This document shows, one piece after another, positions 1 through 8,415 of a DNA stretch of 64,000 bases. Both the position numbers and the translations under genes were made by a program. The stretch is from positions 171,406 through 235,405 of the forward strand of contig CALUJY010000004.1 of the NCBI GenBank assembly GCA_944321085.1. The letters are read 5' to 3'. The notes below the pieces were generated by a model that ran no database searches, was not told the DNA's origin, and saw only the letters and a program-made list of their open reading frames with translations. Each line of letters starts with the position of its first letter. Positions within the stretch are counted from its first letter, which is position 1. The DNA is from an uncultured Barnesiella sp. (lineage in GTDB: Bacteria > Bacteroidota > Bacteroidia > Bacteroidales > Barnesiellaceae_A).

Positions 1-249
1 CTCCTCGACACATTGGCACAACGCTATGCGGTAACATTGAGGCAGGTATTCGAGCATCGAGTGGTGGGGCCTGACAATCCTCCCGTAGCCCGCATACAGT
101 CGTTATACATACGCAAAATCATGCTCAAAATCGAAGTCACAGCCTCTATGGCGCAAGTGAAATCGCTGTTGAGACGCATCTACGAAAAATGCCTCGCCGA
201 TACGCGTTTCAAAACCCTGACACTATACTACGATGTAGACCCATTATAA
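1..249 (+). CDS. priA: Primosomal protein N' (PriA), C-terminal end only
   Basis: The reading frame is open from the first base of the window, so only the last 82 codons of a longer gene are present. The tail (GPDNPPVARIQSLYIRKIML, then a helix with KSLLRRIYEK and a closing TLYYDVDP) matches the C-terminal domain of PriA, the 3'-to-5' helicase that restarts stalled replication forks. The helicase motifs and zinc-binding cysteines would lie off the left edge. The gene ends 12 bases before the esterase gene, so the two may be cotranscribed. Identification rests on this short tail alone. Confidence 0.75.
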   Translation, partial: LLDTLAQRYAVTLRQVFEHRVVGPDNPPVARIQSLYIRKIMLKIEVTASMAQVKSLLRRIYEKCLADTRFKTLTLYYDVDPL

Positions 250-261
250 AACACAACTATC

Positions 262-1359
262 ATGAAAACGAAACTGACACTCCTTATTACCGCCTTGCTA
301 TTGATATGCGGGGCACAGCGAACCGCCGCCGACCCCTTGCGTTACATTGCCGCCGACACGCTCACGTTGGTAGGCAAGGCCATGCCCGGCGGCAGCCATT
401 GGCATCGTATCGACACGGCTCGGTATGCCGCTCTGCCGCAAAAAGTCAAGAACCTTTTCCGAACCCCTGCCGGGCTCGCCGTATGTTTCACTACCGACAG
501 CAAGACCATCGCAGCCCGTTGGGAGTTGAAAAAGAAAAAATACAACGACAACTTTTCTCCCATAGCCCAAAAAGGGCTCGACCTCTATCGCCTCAACGAA
601 GACGGAACGTGGCAATGGACAGGTGTAGGACGCCCATCCATGACCAATCTCAAAGAAAATAAAGCCGTCGTAGCGAAAAACATGCCCGGTAAGTCCACGA
701 CCTATCTGCTTTACCTACCGCTCTATACCGAATTGGTATCGTTGGAGATAGGAGTCGATTCGGCAGCTACGCTCCAAGCCGCGCCCGACCCCTTCCGTCA
801 CAAAATAGTTATTTACGGGTCGAGCATTCTTCACGGCGTCGGATGCAGCCGTCCCGGTATCGCCTTTGCTTCGCAGATGAGTCGTCGCACAGGCATCAAC
901 TTCATCAACCTTGGCCTAAGCGGTCGGGGTAAGATGGAAGGCAGTGTTGCCGATATGCTCGCCGAGATTGATGCAGATGCCTTTGTGCTCGATTGTATGC
1001 CCAACCCCACCGGCGACGAAATAAACGAGCGTGCCGAGTACTTGGTACGTACCATCCGCGAGGCACACCCGCAAGCCCCTATTATCATGATAGAAAGCTA
1101 TCGCTGGGAAAACAACTATACCGACAGCGTGGCGCGTGCCGCCGGTGACGATCGTGCCCGTGCTTTCGTCTCGCAAGCTGAACGCCTTATCCGGGCAGGT
1201 ATCCCGCACCTCTATCTCATACGCGACCACAACGCCATAGGTGACGACCACGAAGGTTCTGCCGATGGTATCCACCCCAACGACCTCGGTTTTGCCCGCA
1301 TCATTGCCGCCTACGAACCCGAACTGTTGCGCATCCTCCGGGAAAACGGCATAGAGTAG
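262..1359 (+). CDS. Exported SGNH/GDSL-type esterase with N-terminal GxDLY domain
   Basis: A 365-residue protein with a cleavable signal peptide (about residues 1-23). Residues about 25-175 look like the GxDLY accessory domain (GLDLY at 105-109). The SGNH hydrolase domain follows: YGSSILHG carries the catalytic Ser (S188, in the GSS variant usual for this subfamily), NLGLSGRGKME is block II, PNPTG is block III, and DGIHPND supplies the Asp and His (D335, H338). This architecture belongs to the SGNH_hydro_3 group, presumed esterases or deacetylases acting on carbohydrate acyl groups in the periplasm or at the surface; the substrate is not evident. It lies just behind priA with its own ATG, and a stem-loop follows at 1395-1432. 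Confidence 0.88.
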   Translation: MKTKLTLLITALLLICGAQRTAADPLRYIAADTLTLVGKAMPGGSHWHRIDTARYAALPQKVKNLFRTPAGLAVCFTTDSKTIAARWELKKKKYNDNFSPIAQKGLDLYRLNEDGTWQWTGVGRPSMTNLKENKAVVAKNMPGKSTTYLLYLPLYTELVSLEIGVDSAATLQAAPDPFRHKIVIYGSSILHGVGCSRPGIAFASQMSRRTGINFINLGLSGRGKMEGSVADMLAEIDADAFVLDCMPNPTGDEINERAEYLVRTIREAHPQAPIIMIESYRWENNYTDSVARAAGDDRARAFVSQAERLIRAGIPHLYLIRDHNAIGDDHEGSADGIHPNDLGFARIIAAYEPELLRILRENGIE

Positions 1360-1665
1360 GGCGTTACCCATGCTTGGCATTTTTATCATATTTCTTACCC
1401 GGCAGTCTTCTTGTTTCCCAACTGTCGGGTAAGTTGTGTTTTATGATTTCTTCATGTGCTCGCGGCACAAAATCCTTTGTTTAGGCAATATTTTCCGATT
1501 ATGCGTAAACTCTTCCCACTTTAACATTTACATCTGTTGAGGCTTTTTTGTATCTTCTCTACTTCTTTAACCCCTCATCGGTAAGACCTTCGCCCCTTCC
1601 GTTTGTTCTATATGCGTACGGCGATAGTCGCCGCGCGCAACAAAAATAAAAACGGAGGTATTATT
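1360..1665 (+). other. Intergenic region between the esterase and hsp20
   Basis: About 300 bases without a credible gene. It holds a stem-loop at 1395-1406 / 1421-1432 (TTACCCGGCAGT paired with ACTGTCGGGTAA, one G-U pair), probably the esterase terminator, and then the hsp20 leader. No CIRCE-type heat-shock operator and no TAnnTTTG element were seen. An upstream in-frame extension from 1603 exists but is not needed, because a good ribosome-binding site precedes 1666. Confidence 0.6.
1395..1437 (+). terminator. Stem-loop terminator after the esterase
   Basis: Inverted repeat of 12 bases with a 14-base loop, followed by a weakly T-rich stretch. It is moderate in strength and placed 35 bases after the stop codon. 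Confidence 0.5.
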
Positions 1666-2094
1666 ATGACAACACCTGCTAAGCGTATGCAAAATTGGCT
1701 CCCCGGCATTTTCAACGACTTTTTCGGTAACGAATGGCTTGCCAAGAGCAACGCTGCCGCACCGGCATTGAACATTGTCGAGACAGACAAAGAGTATATC
1801 GTTGAAATCGCCGCTCCCGGTATGACCAAAGACGACTTCTGCGTTACGGTCGACAAGAACGACCAGCTCATCGTTACGGTAGAAAACCGCAATGAAGATG
1901 CCGAGAAAGAGCGTAAGGGGAAGTTCCTGCGCCGCGAGTTTACTTATTCTCAGTTCCAACAAACTCTCATCTTGCCTGAGAACGTCAATAAGGAGAAAAT
2001 CGAAGCGCGGCAAGCCAACGGCGTGCTTACCATCATCATTCCCAAAGACCATGAGACAATGGCAGAAGCGCCGCAACGCATAGCCATAAAGTAG
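1666..2094 (+). CDS. Small heat shock protein (Hsp20/alpha-crystallin family)
   Basis: A 142-residue protein of normal length for the family. The alpha-crystallin domain spans about residues 33-135. It contains the family signature near its end (ARQANGVLTIIIPK) and the N-terminal IVETDKEYIVEIAAPGM strand region. Small Hsps are ATP-independent holdases that bind unfolding proteins in the cytoplasm. The start at 1666 is chosen because GGAGG lies 7 bases upstream, an unusually good Shine-Dalgarno sequence for this genome. It is monocistronic, with a strong terminator at 2143-2175. Confidence 0.93.
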   Translation: MTTPAKRMQNWLPGIFNDFFGNEWLAKSNAAAPALNIVETDKEYIVEIAAPGMTKDDFCVTVDKNDQLIVTVENRNEDAEKERKGKFLRREFTYSQFQQTLILPENVNKEKIEARQANGVLTIIIPKDHETMAEAPQRIAIK

Positions 2095-2142
2095 AGGTAA
2101 AAGAGAAACTTCATTCCGCGACATCGCGGCGGAATGACTTTT

Positions 2143-2175
2143 AGCCCGGCGGATTCTTGTAACCCCGGGCTTTTT
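2143..2175 (+). terminator. Rho-independent terminator of hsp20
   Basis: AGCCCGG (2143-2149) pairs with CCGGGCT (2165-2171) and is followed by a run of T. Confidence 0.75.
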
Positions 2176-2311
2176 CTATCCCGAGGTCGTCCGCTATCGG
2201 TCGCTGCATGCCATCAGTGCAATGCCAATCCACAGCGATTTGATAATGTCAAGGCTCAAATTTCATGAAGTAATACTTATAATTCGCAACTCCGCTATCC
2301 GTATCTACCTA

Positions 2312-2359
2312 AAAAGAGCCCTGTCGTACTCCATTTTCGGGTAACGACAGGACTCTTTT
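2312..2359 (-). terminator. Long bidirectional terminator hairpin
   Basis: AAAAGAG-c-CCTGTCGT (2312-2327) pairs with ACGACAGG-a-CTCTTTT (2344-2359): 15 pairs with one internal mismatch and A/T tails on both sides. It probably ends the mtnN-luxS transcript on the minus strand and backs up termination of hsp20. Confidence 0.75.
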
Positions 2360-2537
2360 GTGTTTGCCTCTTTCAATCTGTAACTCTTCTGCATGCAAGG
2401 TTCGGTCTTGCCTCACCCGCGCTTTTTATTGAGTACCCTGCTCAGGCAAGTTGCCGTTCGGTTATCGAGTGTATACAAGCCCTTGTTTCGCGAGGGGCAG
2501 TATCGGACGTACCGGGTAAACAGCCCTTGCGCTGTTG

Positions 2538-3020
2538 TTAGCACACAGGATATACGAGGTTTTTCTCTTCTATCACATCCAACACCTCGCGCAGGTATTT
2601 GTCGGCCTCCCATCGTGCCATAGGCAGGTCATGCAAGAGGTAATTGCCGCAGTCGCGGGGAGCCTGTCCCGGCACTTCGCCCTCGAAGTCGCGGATGAAG
2701 CGGAAAGTTTCGCGCATCAGCTCCACAATGTCGCGGCTCTCCAAGTCGCCTTGCATCAAGAAGTAGTTACCCGTGCAGCATCCCATAGGGCCCCAAAAAA
2801 CAATTTTATCGCCCCATACCGGGTGATTGCGCAAGAAGGTGGCGGCAAGATGCTCTATCGTGTGCAACGCTCCGTAGCCGATAGCCGGTTCGCGGTTGGG
2901 CTCTTTCATGCGAATGTCGAAAGTAGTCACCACATGGTCGCCCAAATAATCTTTGCGTGACACATATATCCCCCGCAGCAGATGCAGGTGGTCGATGGTA
3001 AAACTCGGAATCTTTTTCAT
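2538..3020 (-). CDS. luxS: S-ribosylhomocysteine lyase LuxS
   Basis: A 160-residue protein of typical LuxS length. It carries the metal-binding HTIEH motif (H53, E56, H57), the GPMGC segment with the catalytic Cys (C81), and DCGNY with the third metal ligand (C124). LuxS cleaves S-ribosylhomocysteine to homocysteine and DPD, the precursor of autoinducer-2. It lies 12 bases downstream of mtnN, which makes the substrate in the preceding step, so the pair forms a two-gene activated-methyl-cycle operon. The residue after the catalytic Cys is Cys rather than the common Arg (GCCTG versus GCRTG). Confidence 0.96.
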   Translation of the reverse strand: MKKIPSFTIDHLHLLRGIYVSRKDYLGDHVVTTFDIRMKEPNREPAIGYGALHTIEHLAATFLRNHPVWGDKIVFWGPMGCCTGNYFLMQGDLESRDIVELMRETFRFIRDFEGEVPGQAPRDCGNYLLHDLPMARWEADKYLREVLDVIEEKNLVYPVC

Positions 3021-3032
3021 ATCATCTATACA

Positions 3033-3719
3033 TTATAAGTTTTCTATTGTTCTGCGTAAAATGGTAAACGATTGTTCCGGGGCAGCCTCCCAGAAGTTCG
3101 TATATTGTTTCCAGTGCTCCTCTATTCCCGGCGTGTCGCTGATGATGCGCATCGATACGAATGCCACGCCGCACATGTAACATGTCTGTGCTATGGCGCC
3201 GCTCTCCATATCTACGGCAAGGCCCTCGGGAAAACGTGCCTTGATAGCATCCAGTTCGGCGCGTGCGGTGATAAACTTATCGCCGCTGCATATCAGTCCG
3301 CCATACACCCGTTCATTGGCATTTGCAGTTAAAATCTTCTCCACAAGGCTGCTGTCGGTTGCAAAACGCGGCGGCAATCCCTGTACCTGTCCGTACTCGT
3401 TTCCATCGCCACACCACACATCGTGGTAAACTACCTCGGTAGCTACTACCATATCCATGACACGAGTGCAAGGGTCTATACCTCCGGCAACACCGGTGTT
3501 GATGACACAATCGGGAGCAAAACGACTTATCAATTCATAAGCTCTTACGGCAGCGCATACTTTCCCTATGCCGCTCTGTACCAATACAATTTCGTGATTG
3601 CCGGCCTTTCCCGTGATAAATCGCGCGCCGCCCGTTCCTTCCGTTTCGTGGCGGTCGGCAAGCATGCCTTCGACGCAAGCCAATTCGGCTTGCATGGCAA
3701 CAATGATACCTATCTTCAT
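3033..3719 (-). CDS. mtnN: 5'-methylthioadenosine/S-adenosylhomocysteine nucleosidase
   Basis: A 228-residue protein beginning MKIGIIVAMQAELACVE, with E12 at the position of the catalytic glutamate of the family. It has the INTGVAGG loop, the VDMESGAIAQ segment that contacts ribose, and RIISDTPG with the catalytic Asp. It removes adenine from MTA and SAH, giving methylthioribose and S-ribosylhomocysteine in the cytoplasm. First gene of an operon with luxS. A TATCTTTG -7 element at 3740-3747 (minus strand) implies a leader of about 14 bases, which supports this start. Confidence 0.96.
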   Translation of the reverse strand: MKIGIIVAMQAELACVEGMLADRHETEGTGGARFITGKAGNHEIVLVQSGIGKVCAAVRAYELISRFAPDCVINTGVAGGIDPCTRVMDMVVATEVVYHDVWCGDGNEYGQVQGLPPRFATDSSLVEKILTANANERVYGGLICSGDKFITARAELDAIKARFPEGLAVDMESGAIAQTCYMCGVAFVSMRIISDTPGIEEHWKQYTNFWEAAPEQSFTILRRTIENL

Positions 3720-3739
3720 AACATCTTTTTTTCTATGGG

Positions 3740-3747
3740 CAAAGATA
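3740..3747 (-). promoter_or_regulatory. Promoter -7 element of mtnN-luxS
   Basis: TATCTTTG on the minus strand matches the Bacteroides-type TAnnTTTG consensus. No clear TTTG -33 box is present at the usual spacing. Confidence 0.6.
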
Positions 3748-4016
3748 GTGCAAACGAGAGCAAAATGAAATAAAGCGTAGCTTTAATTTCTTTGGCCGAG
3801 CCGATGGGATAGAGGTCGGACGGCTGCAAAAACTTGTATAACGGTTTGCCGCAATGTTGAGAAAACATTGGATTATCCCGCCGGGACGGCAATAATTGTG
3901 AGCCTTTGTAATTCCGGTGGGGGCGAACGCTCGGAATGCAGCGAACAAAGAGACCGACACCCTGTTGCGACACGATAAAAAGAGGTGTATTTTATTCCTT
4001 TTTGCCCTCGATTATC

Positions 4017-4024
4017 TATATTTG
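4017..4024 (+). promoter_or_regulatory. Promoter -7 element of ispD-recG
   Basis: TATATTTG matches TAnnTTTG and lies 63 bases before the ispD start. A TTTG at 4001-4004 is closer than the usual -33 spacing. Confidence 0.55.
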
Positions 4025-4086
4025 CACAAAGGAAAGCGGCGCGAGGTGCATACCATTTCGGCGCCGCAAAATAAGTTGCAAGCATT

Positions 4087-4782
4087 ATGGACAAATATAT
4101 CGTTATCGTAGCCGGAGGCCGCGGCACTCGCATGGGAGGCGGCATTCCCAAGCAATTCCTTCCGTTGTGCCATAAGCCCATACTCATGCACACCATAGAG
4201 CGTTTGGCCGCAGCCGAGCCGCAAGCCCGCCTCATAGTGGTGTTGCCCGGCGACCAATGCGACGAGTGGCACAGGCTTTGCCAAGAGCATGGCTATTGCC
4301 GCAGTCATACTGTCGTCGAGGGGGGCAGCGACCGCTTCCACTCGGTACTCAATGCTTTGCGTCTCGTGCCCGACGGCGTGCTGGTGGCAATACACGACGG
4401 CGTGCGTCCGTTGGTAGGCGAGAGTGTTGTGCGCGAAGCCTTTGCAACGGCCGAACGTTGCGGTGCCGCCATTCCTGTCATGCCCGTTACCGAAAGTTTG
4501 CGCGAGGTAGGAGCTGACGACCGTTCGCATGCTGTGGAACGAAGCCGTTATCGCAATGTGCAAACCCCGCAAACTTTTGTCTCCACGCTGTTGAAACGAG
4601 CCTACGAAGCCCCTTGCCGTCCCGAATTTACCGACGACGCCTCGGTTTACGAAGCTGCCGGCCACGAAGTGACGCTCATAGAAGGTAACCGCGAAAACAT
4701 AAAAATAACCTTTCGGCAAGACCTGATGCTTGCCGAGATTTTGCTCTCCGACACCGCCCCGCAAGATGCCATCGCTCAATGA
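4087..4782 (+). CDS. ispD: 2-C-methyl-D-erythritol 4-phosphate cytidylyltransferase IspD
   Basis: A 231-residue protein with the nucleotidyltransferase signature VAGGRGTRMGGGIPKQF (CTP-binding loop with R and K), IHDGVRPLV (metal-binding Asp) and RSRYRNVQTPQTF near the C-terminus. It transfers CMP to methylerythritol phosphate in the non-mevalonate isoprenoid pathway. Length and motif order are normal. The stop codon lies inside the start region of recG, so the two are translationally coupled. Confidence 0.95.
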   Translation: MDKYIVIVAGGRGTRMGGGIPKQFLPLCHKPILMHTIERLAAAEPQARLIVVLPGDQCDEWHRLCQEHGYCRSHTVVEGGSDRFHSVLNALRLVPDGVLVAIHDGVRPLVGESVVREAFATAERCGAAIPVMPVTESLREVGADDRSHAVERSRYRNVQTPQTFVSTLLKRAYEAPCRPEFTDDASVYEAAGHEVTLIEGNRENIKITFRQDLMLAEILLSDTAPQDAIAQ

Positions 4783-6862
4783 AATGGACATAAAGTATCT
4801 GCCCGGCGTTGGTCCGAAACGAGCCGAGCTGCTGGCACGCGAGTTGAACATTCGTTCCTATCGCGACATGCTCTATTACTTCCCTTACAAATACATCGAC
4901 CGCAGCAAGACTTATCACATCGCCGAGATAACAGGCTCTATGCCTTATATACAACTCAAAGGACGCATCACGGCATATACTACGCAGGGCGAAGGCGCCC
5001 GCCGCAGGCTCATCGCCACTTTCAGCGACGGCACTGGGACAATAGAGTTGGTATGGTTCAAAGGTATCAAATACATCACCGAGCGTTACAAAACAGGCGT
5101 CGAATATACTCTCTTCGGGAAGCCCACGCTTTTCAACGGTCGTTACAACATCGCCCATCCCGAGATTGACCTTGCCGACGATATTATCGACCGTTCCATA
5201 GGGTTGCAGGCCTATTACAGTACCACCGAGCGCATGCGTAACGCATTTCTCAACTCACGGACGCTGCACAAGATGATATATACGCTTTGGCATTCCATCC
5301 CCGGACAATTAGAAGAGACGCTCACCCCTGCCATTATAGAGCGTTGCCACCTCATGGGTATCAACGATGCTCTCTATTACATACACTTCCCGCGTCATGT
5401 CGAAGACCTGCGTCGGGCGCAGATGCGCCTTAAATTCGAAGAGCTTTTCTATTTGCAACTGCACCTGTTGCGCTATGCACGTTTGCGCAACCGTCACATC
5501 GGGGGGCATGTCTTTGCGCACATAGGGCAATATTTCAATCGTTTCTATCACGAAATTTTGCCTTTCGACCTCACCGAGGCGCAAAAAAAAGTGCTTCGTG
5601 AAATTCGTGCCGACGTAGGCAGCGGCCGACAGATGAATCGTCTCCTCCAAGGCGACGTAGGTAGCGGTAAAACCATGGTAGCGCTGATGACAGCCCTCAT
5701 GGCCATCGACAACGGTTACCAAGCCTGTATCATGGCACCCACCGAGATACTTGCCACCCAGCACTACGAGAGCATTGCACAGTGGCTCGCTCCTCTCGGC
5801 CTGCGCACCGAGTTGCTTACCGGTTCACGTCGTCGCAGCGAACGTAAACCCATCTTAGGGGGATTGGAGACGGGCGAAGTCAATTTACTTATCGGGACAC
5901 ATGCGCTGCTCGAAGAGGAGGTGGTTTTCGAGAATTTGGGTATGGTCATCATCGACGAACAGCACCGTTTCGGCGTAGCGCAGCGTGCCAAACTTTGGAA
6001 GAAGAACACCGTTCCGCCCCATGTGCTGGTTATGACTGCAACCCCCATCCCCCGAACTCTTGCCATGACCGTATATGGCGACCTCGACGTCTCGATTATC
6101 GACGAGTTGCCACCCGGACGGAAGCCCGTGCACACGCTGTTGCAATACGACAACCGTCGTGCCAACCTCTACGCTTCATTGCGGCGACAGTTGCAACAAG
6201 GCCGACAAGTCTATATCGTCTATCCGCTTATCGAAGAGAGCGAGAAGAGTGATATGAAAAATCTTGTAGCGGGTTACGATACTGTGTGTGCCAACTTTCC
6301 CGAATACAACGTCTGTATGGTACACGGCAAAATGAAACCGGCCGAGAAAGAGGAGCAGATGCAACGTTTCGTCAAGGGCGAGGCGCACATCATGGTAGCT
6401 ACAACAGTCATAGAGGTAGGCGTAAATGTACCCAATGCCACGGTGATGGTTATCGAGAACGCCGAGCGTTTCGGCCTCGCACAGCTCCATCAGCTCCGGG
6501 GACGCGTAGGACGTGGTGCCGACCAGTCATATTGCATCCTCATGTCGCGTTACGACCTCACGCAAGAGACCCGCAAGCGGCTCGAAATCATGGTCGAGAC
6601 CAACGACGGATTTCGCATTGCCGAGGCCGATATGCGCATGCGCGGTCCCGGCGATATGGAAGGTACGCAACAGAGCGGCATTGCCTTCGACCTGCGCATA
6701 GCCAACCTTGCCCGAGATGGACAGATATTGCAATTAGCTCGCGATGTGGCCTCGGCTATCGTACAGGAAGACGAGCTCTTGGAACGTCCCGCCAACTACG
6801 TATTGCGCCGCGAGCTTGCCCGCAATTATGCCAAAACCGTTAATTGGGGACAGATAAGCTGA
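4766..6862 (+). CDS. recG: ATP-dependent DNA helicase RecG
   Basis: 698 residues. The N-terminal helix-hairpin-helix (MPSLNEMDIKYLPGVGPKRA) and OB 'wedge' domain precede the superfamily 2 helicase core: Walker A GDVGSGKT (about 296-303), DEQH box (about 397-400), TATPIPRT motif III, and the C-terminal motif V/VI block with QLHQLRGRVGRG. RecG drives regression of stalled forks and branch migration. The start at 4766 gives the canonical ...DIKYLPGVGP N-terminus and overlaps ispD by 17 bases; ATG at 4784 is the alternative. A longer upstream in-frame extension to 4730 is not supported. Confidence 0.95.
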   Translation: MPSLNEMDIKYLPGVGPKRAELLARELNIRSYRDMLYYFPYKYIDRSKTYHIAEITGSMPYIQLKGRITAYTTQGEGARRRLIATFSDGTGTIELVWFKGIKYITERYKTGVEYTLFGKPTLFNGRYNIAHPEIDLADDIIDRSIGLQAYYSTTERMRNAFLNSRTLHKMIYTLWHSIPGQLEETLTPAIIERCHLMGINDALYYIHFPRHVEDLRRAQMRLKFEELFYLQLHLLRYARLRNRHIGGHVFAHIGQYFNRFYHEILPFDLTEAQKKVLREIRADVGSGRQMNRLLQGDVGSGKTMVALMTALMAIDNGYQACIMAPTEILATQHYESIAQWLAPLGLRTELLTGSRRRSERKPILGGLETGEVNLLIGTHALLEEEVVFENLGMVIIDEQHRFGVAQRAKLWKKNTVPPHVLVMTATPIPRTLAMTVYGDLDVSIIDELPPGRKPVHTLLQYDNRRANLYASLRRQLQQGRQVYIVYPLIEESEKSDMKNLVAGYDTVCANFPEYNVCMVHGKMKPAEKEEQMQRFVKGEAHIMVATTVIEVGVNVPNATVMVIENAERFGLAQLHQLRGRVGRGADQSYCILMSRYDLTQETRKRLEIMVETNDGFRIAEADMRMRGPGDMEGTQQSGIAFDLRIANLARDGQILQLARDVASAIVQEDELLERPANYVLRRELARNYAKTVNWGQIS

Positions 6863-7205
6863 TTGCTGCGACGTCTTGCCGCAAGCCGGTTGAGTACGAA
6901 CCGGTGCCGACAAATCGCCGGGTGGCGTCCTATCCTTTTTACATCTCTATGTAAGTCCGGCAGCGATACGGCTTGCCGTTTTGACGTTGCAAAAAACACC
7001 TCGCAAATGCTTCGAAAAGTTAATTTAATCTATAAAATGCGCACTATAAAACAAAATATATTAACGAAGGTGACAAGTTATCGGATTATTATCTAACTTT
7101 AACCCTCGGAGTTAAAAGCGGGTAATATGCTCCCGTAGATTACCCTATGCATACTCGCACAATCAACCATCGATTAACGCAACCAGCCTTAAAACGGAAC
7201 CGATA
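6863..7205 (+). other. Intergenic region upstream of the M23 peptidase
   Basis: 343 bases with no gene. A weak hairpin (CCGGTT at 6886-6891 / AACCGG at 6899-6904) follows recG without a T run. The second half (about 7010-7200) is A/T-rich and markedly C-over-G on the plus strand (7 G against 20 C in 7141-7200). It presumably holds the promoter of the peptidase gene, but only an imperfect TAACTTTA was found. Confidence 0.5.
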
Positions 7206-8174
7206 ATGCCCACAGGAAAATTACCTTTTGCATTTATATTTGCCTGTACGTTTTCGTGCTTTGCATTCACGGCTACGGCAGGAGAGGAAAACGAAACTGT
7301 AAACATACACGCACAACACCATCAAGAGTTGCTCGAAGCTCAATCTAATTTGGGCGAAGAGATAAACCTCATAGACTCCGTTGCTCTGCAACATTTGGAG
7401 GAGGTGAAAGAGATGCTATTTCCTGCGGCTGACATCTACGGTAACATTTGGAATAAAGAACGTGTCAACCCTTATAATATCAAGGGTATGGAGTTGCCCG
7501 ACTCGGCCAGCATCGACGTATCTGACTATTGCATCCCTGCTCCTGGATATATCACATCGAATTATGGCTGGCGTCGCCGCCGCATGCACCGTGGAGTTGA
7601 CCTCAAAGTGCAGATTGGCGATACCATACGGGCAGCATTCGATGGCAAGGTACGCCTTACAAAGTACGAGCGTCGCGGATATGGTTACTATGTAATCATT
7701 CGTCACGACAACGGTTTGGAAACCATATACGGTCACCTTTCGAAATTCCTTGTTAAGCCCGATCAGCTCGTCAAAGCCGGCGAGCCCATCGCTTTGGGTG
7801 GTAATACGGGGCGTTCTACCGGTTCGCACCTCCACTTCGAAACCCGTTATTTGGGCATGGATATCAATCCCAACGCCATATTCGATTTCCATGCACAGAA
7901 GATACGCAAAGACATATTTGCTTTCAGTCCCAACCTGTTGGCAAAGAACGGCCCTTCGTCGATACACGTTGACGGTACCAAGTATGGGCCTAATCGAGGC
8001 CGTACTTATGCACAAAGCAGTAGCAAGGGTGGTTCTACCTATCGTGTGCGCAAGGGCGACACTCTCTCGCATATCTCTATGCGAAGCGGCGTTTCCATCA
8101 ACCGTATCTGCCGCCTCAACGGCATCAAGCGTACTTCGACTTTAAGACCTGGACAAGTGTTAAGATTGAGATAA
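7206..8174 (+). CDS. Exported M23 (LytM-type) peptidase with C-terminal LysM
   Basis: A 322-residue protein with a signal peptide (about 1-25), an N-terminal linker region, an M23 endopeptidase domain (about 115-235) and a LysM domain at the C-terminus (YRVRKGDTLSHISMRSG to LRPGQVLRL). The zinc ligands are visible as MHRGVDL (H and D) and GSHLHFE (HxH). Such enzymes cut peptide crosslinks in peptidoglycan or, in degenerate forms, activate amidases. All metal ligands appear intact here, so catalysis is likely. It has its own strong terminator and appears monocistronic. Confidence 0.92.
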   Translation: MPTGKLPFAFIFACTFSCFAFTATAGEENETVNIHAQHHQELLEAQSNLGEEINLIDSVALQHLEEVKEMLFPAADIYGNIWNKERVNPYNIKGMELPDSASIDVSDYCIPAPGYITSNYGWRRRRMHRGVDLKVQIGDTIRAAFDGKVRLTKYERRGYGYYVIIRHDNGLETIYGHLSKFLVKPDQLVKAGEPIALGGNTGRSTGSHLHFETRYLGMDINPNAIFDFHAQKIRKDIFAFSPNLLAKNGPSSIHVDGTKYGPNRGRTYAQSSSKGGSTYRVRKGDTLSHISMRSGVSINRICRLNGIKRTSTLRPGQVLRLR

Positions 8175-8200
8175 AACAAGCAGTAGAGTATTGAAAACAA

Positions 8201-8242
8201 ACAGCCCGCGAGGTTCTGTGAGAAACCTCGCGGGCTGTTCTT
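8201..8242 (+). terminator. Strong terminator after the M23 peptidase
   Basis: A perfect 15-base inverted repeat, ACAGCCCGCGAGGTT (8201-8215) with AACCTCGCGGGCTGT (8224-8238), followed by TCTT. Confidence 0.85.
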
Positions 8243-8415
8243 ATGTATGGCTTTATGTCATAAGTGAGGGGCTCTGCAATGTTTTTTGCCTATTACGTGA
8301 GGGTATGCAATAGGATTGGGGGCTGTTCTTATCTCTGCGATATTTTTGTTTTTCGGGTCTTGCGTCTTGCTGCCTCCGAACTAAACCTTGTTTGTCGTTT
8401 TATGCGAATGGATTT

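Larger units (their letters stand above)
2095..2537. other. Convergent spacer between hsp20 and luxS
   Basis: About 440 bases holding two or three stem-loops: a GC-rich hairpin at 2112-2136 (CATTCCGC / GCGGAATG), the terminator at 2143-2175, and a long bidirectional hairpin at 2312-2359. The remaining 2360-2537 shows no gene or recognisable RNA. Confidence 0.6.
3720..4086. other. Divergent promoter region between mtnN and ispD
   Basis: A 367-base spacer with a minus-strand TATCTTTG at 3740-3747 and a plus-strand TATATTTG at 4017-4024. Between them (about 3790-3960) is a stretch open in several frames but resembling no protein family I can name. It may be an untranslated intergenic repeat; no second copy was seen in this window. 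Confidence 0.55.

Noticed and set aside
3716..3973. 85-codon minus-strand frame in the mtnN-ispD spacer
   Set aside because: It overlaps the mtnN promoter and start; protein-like words are few. It may be an intergenic repeat rather than a gene.
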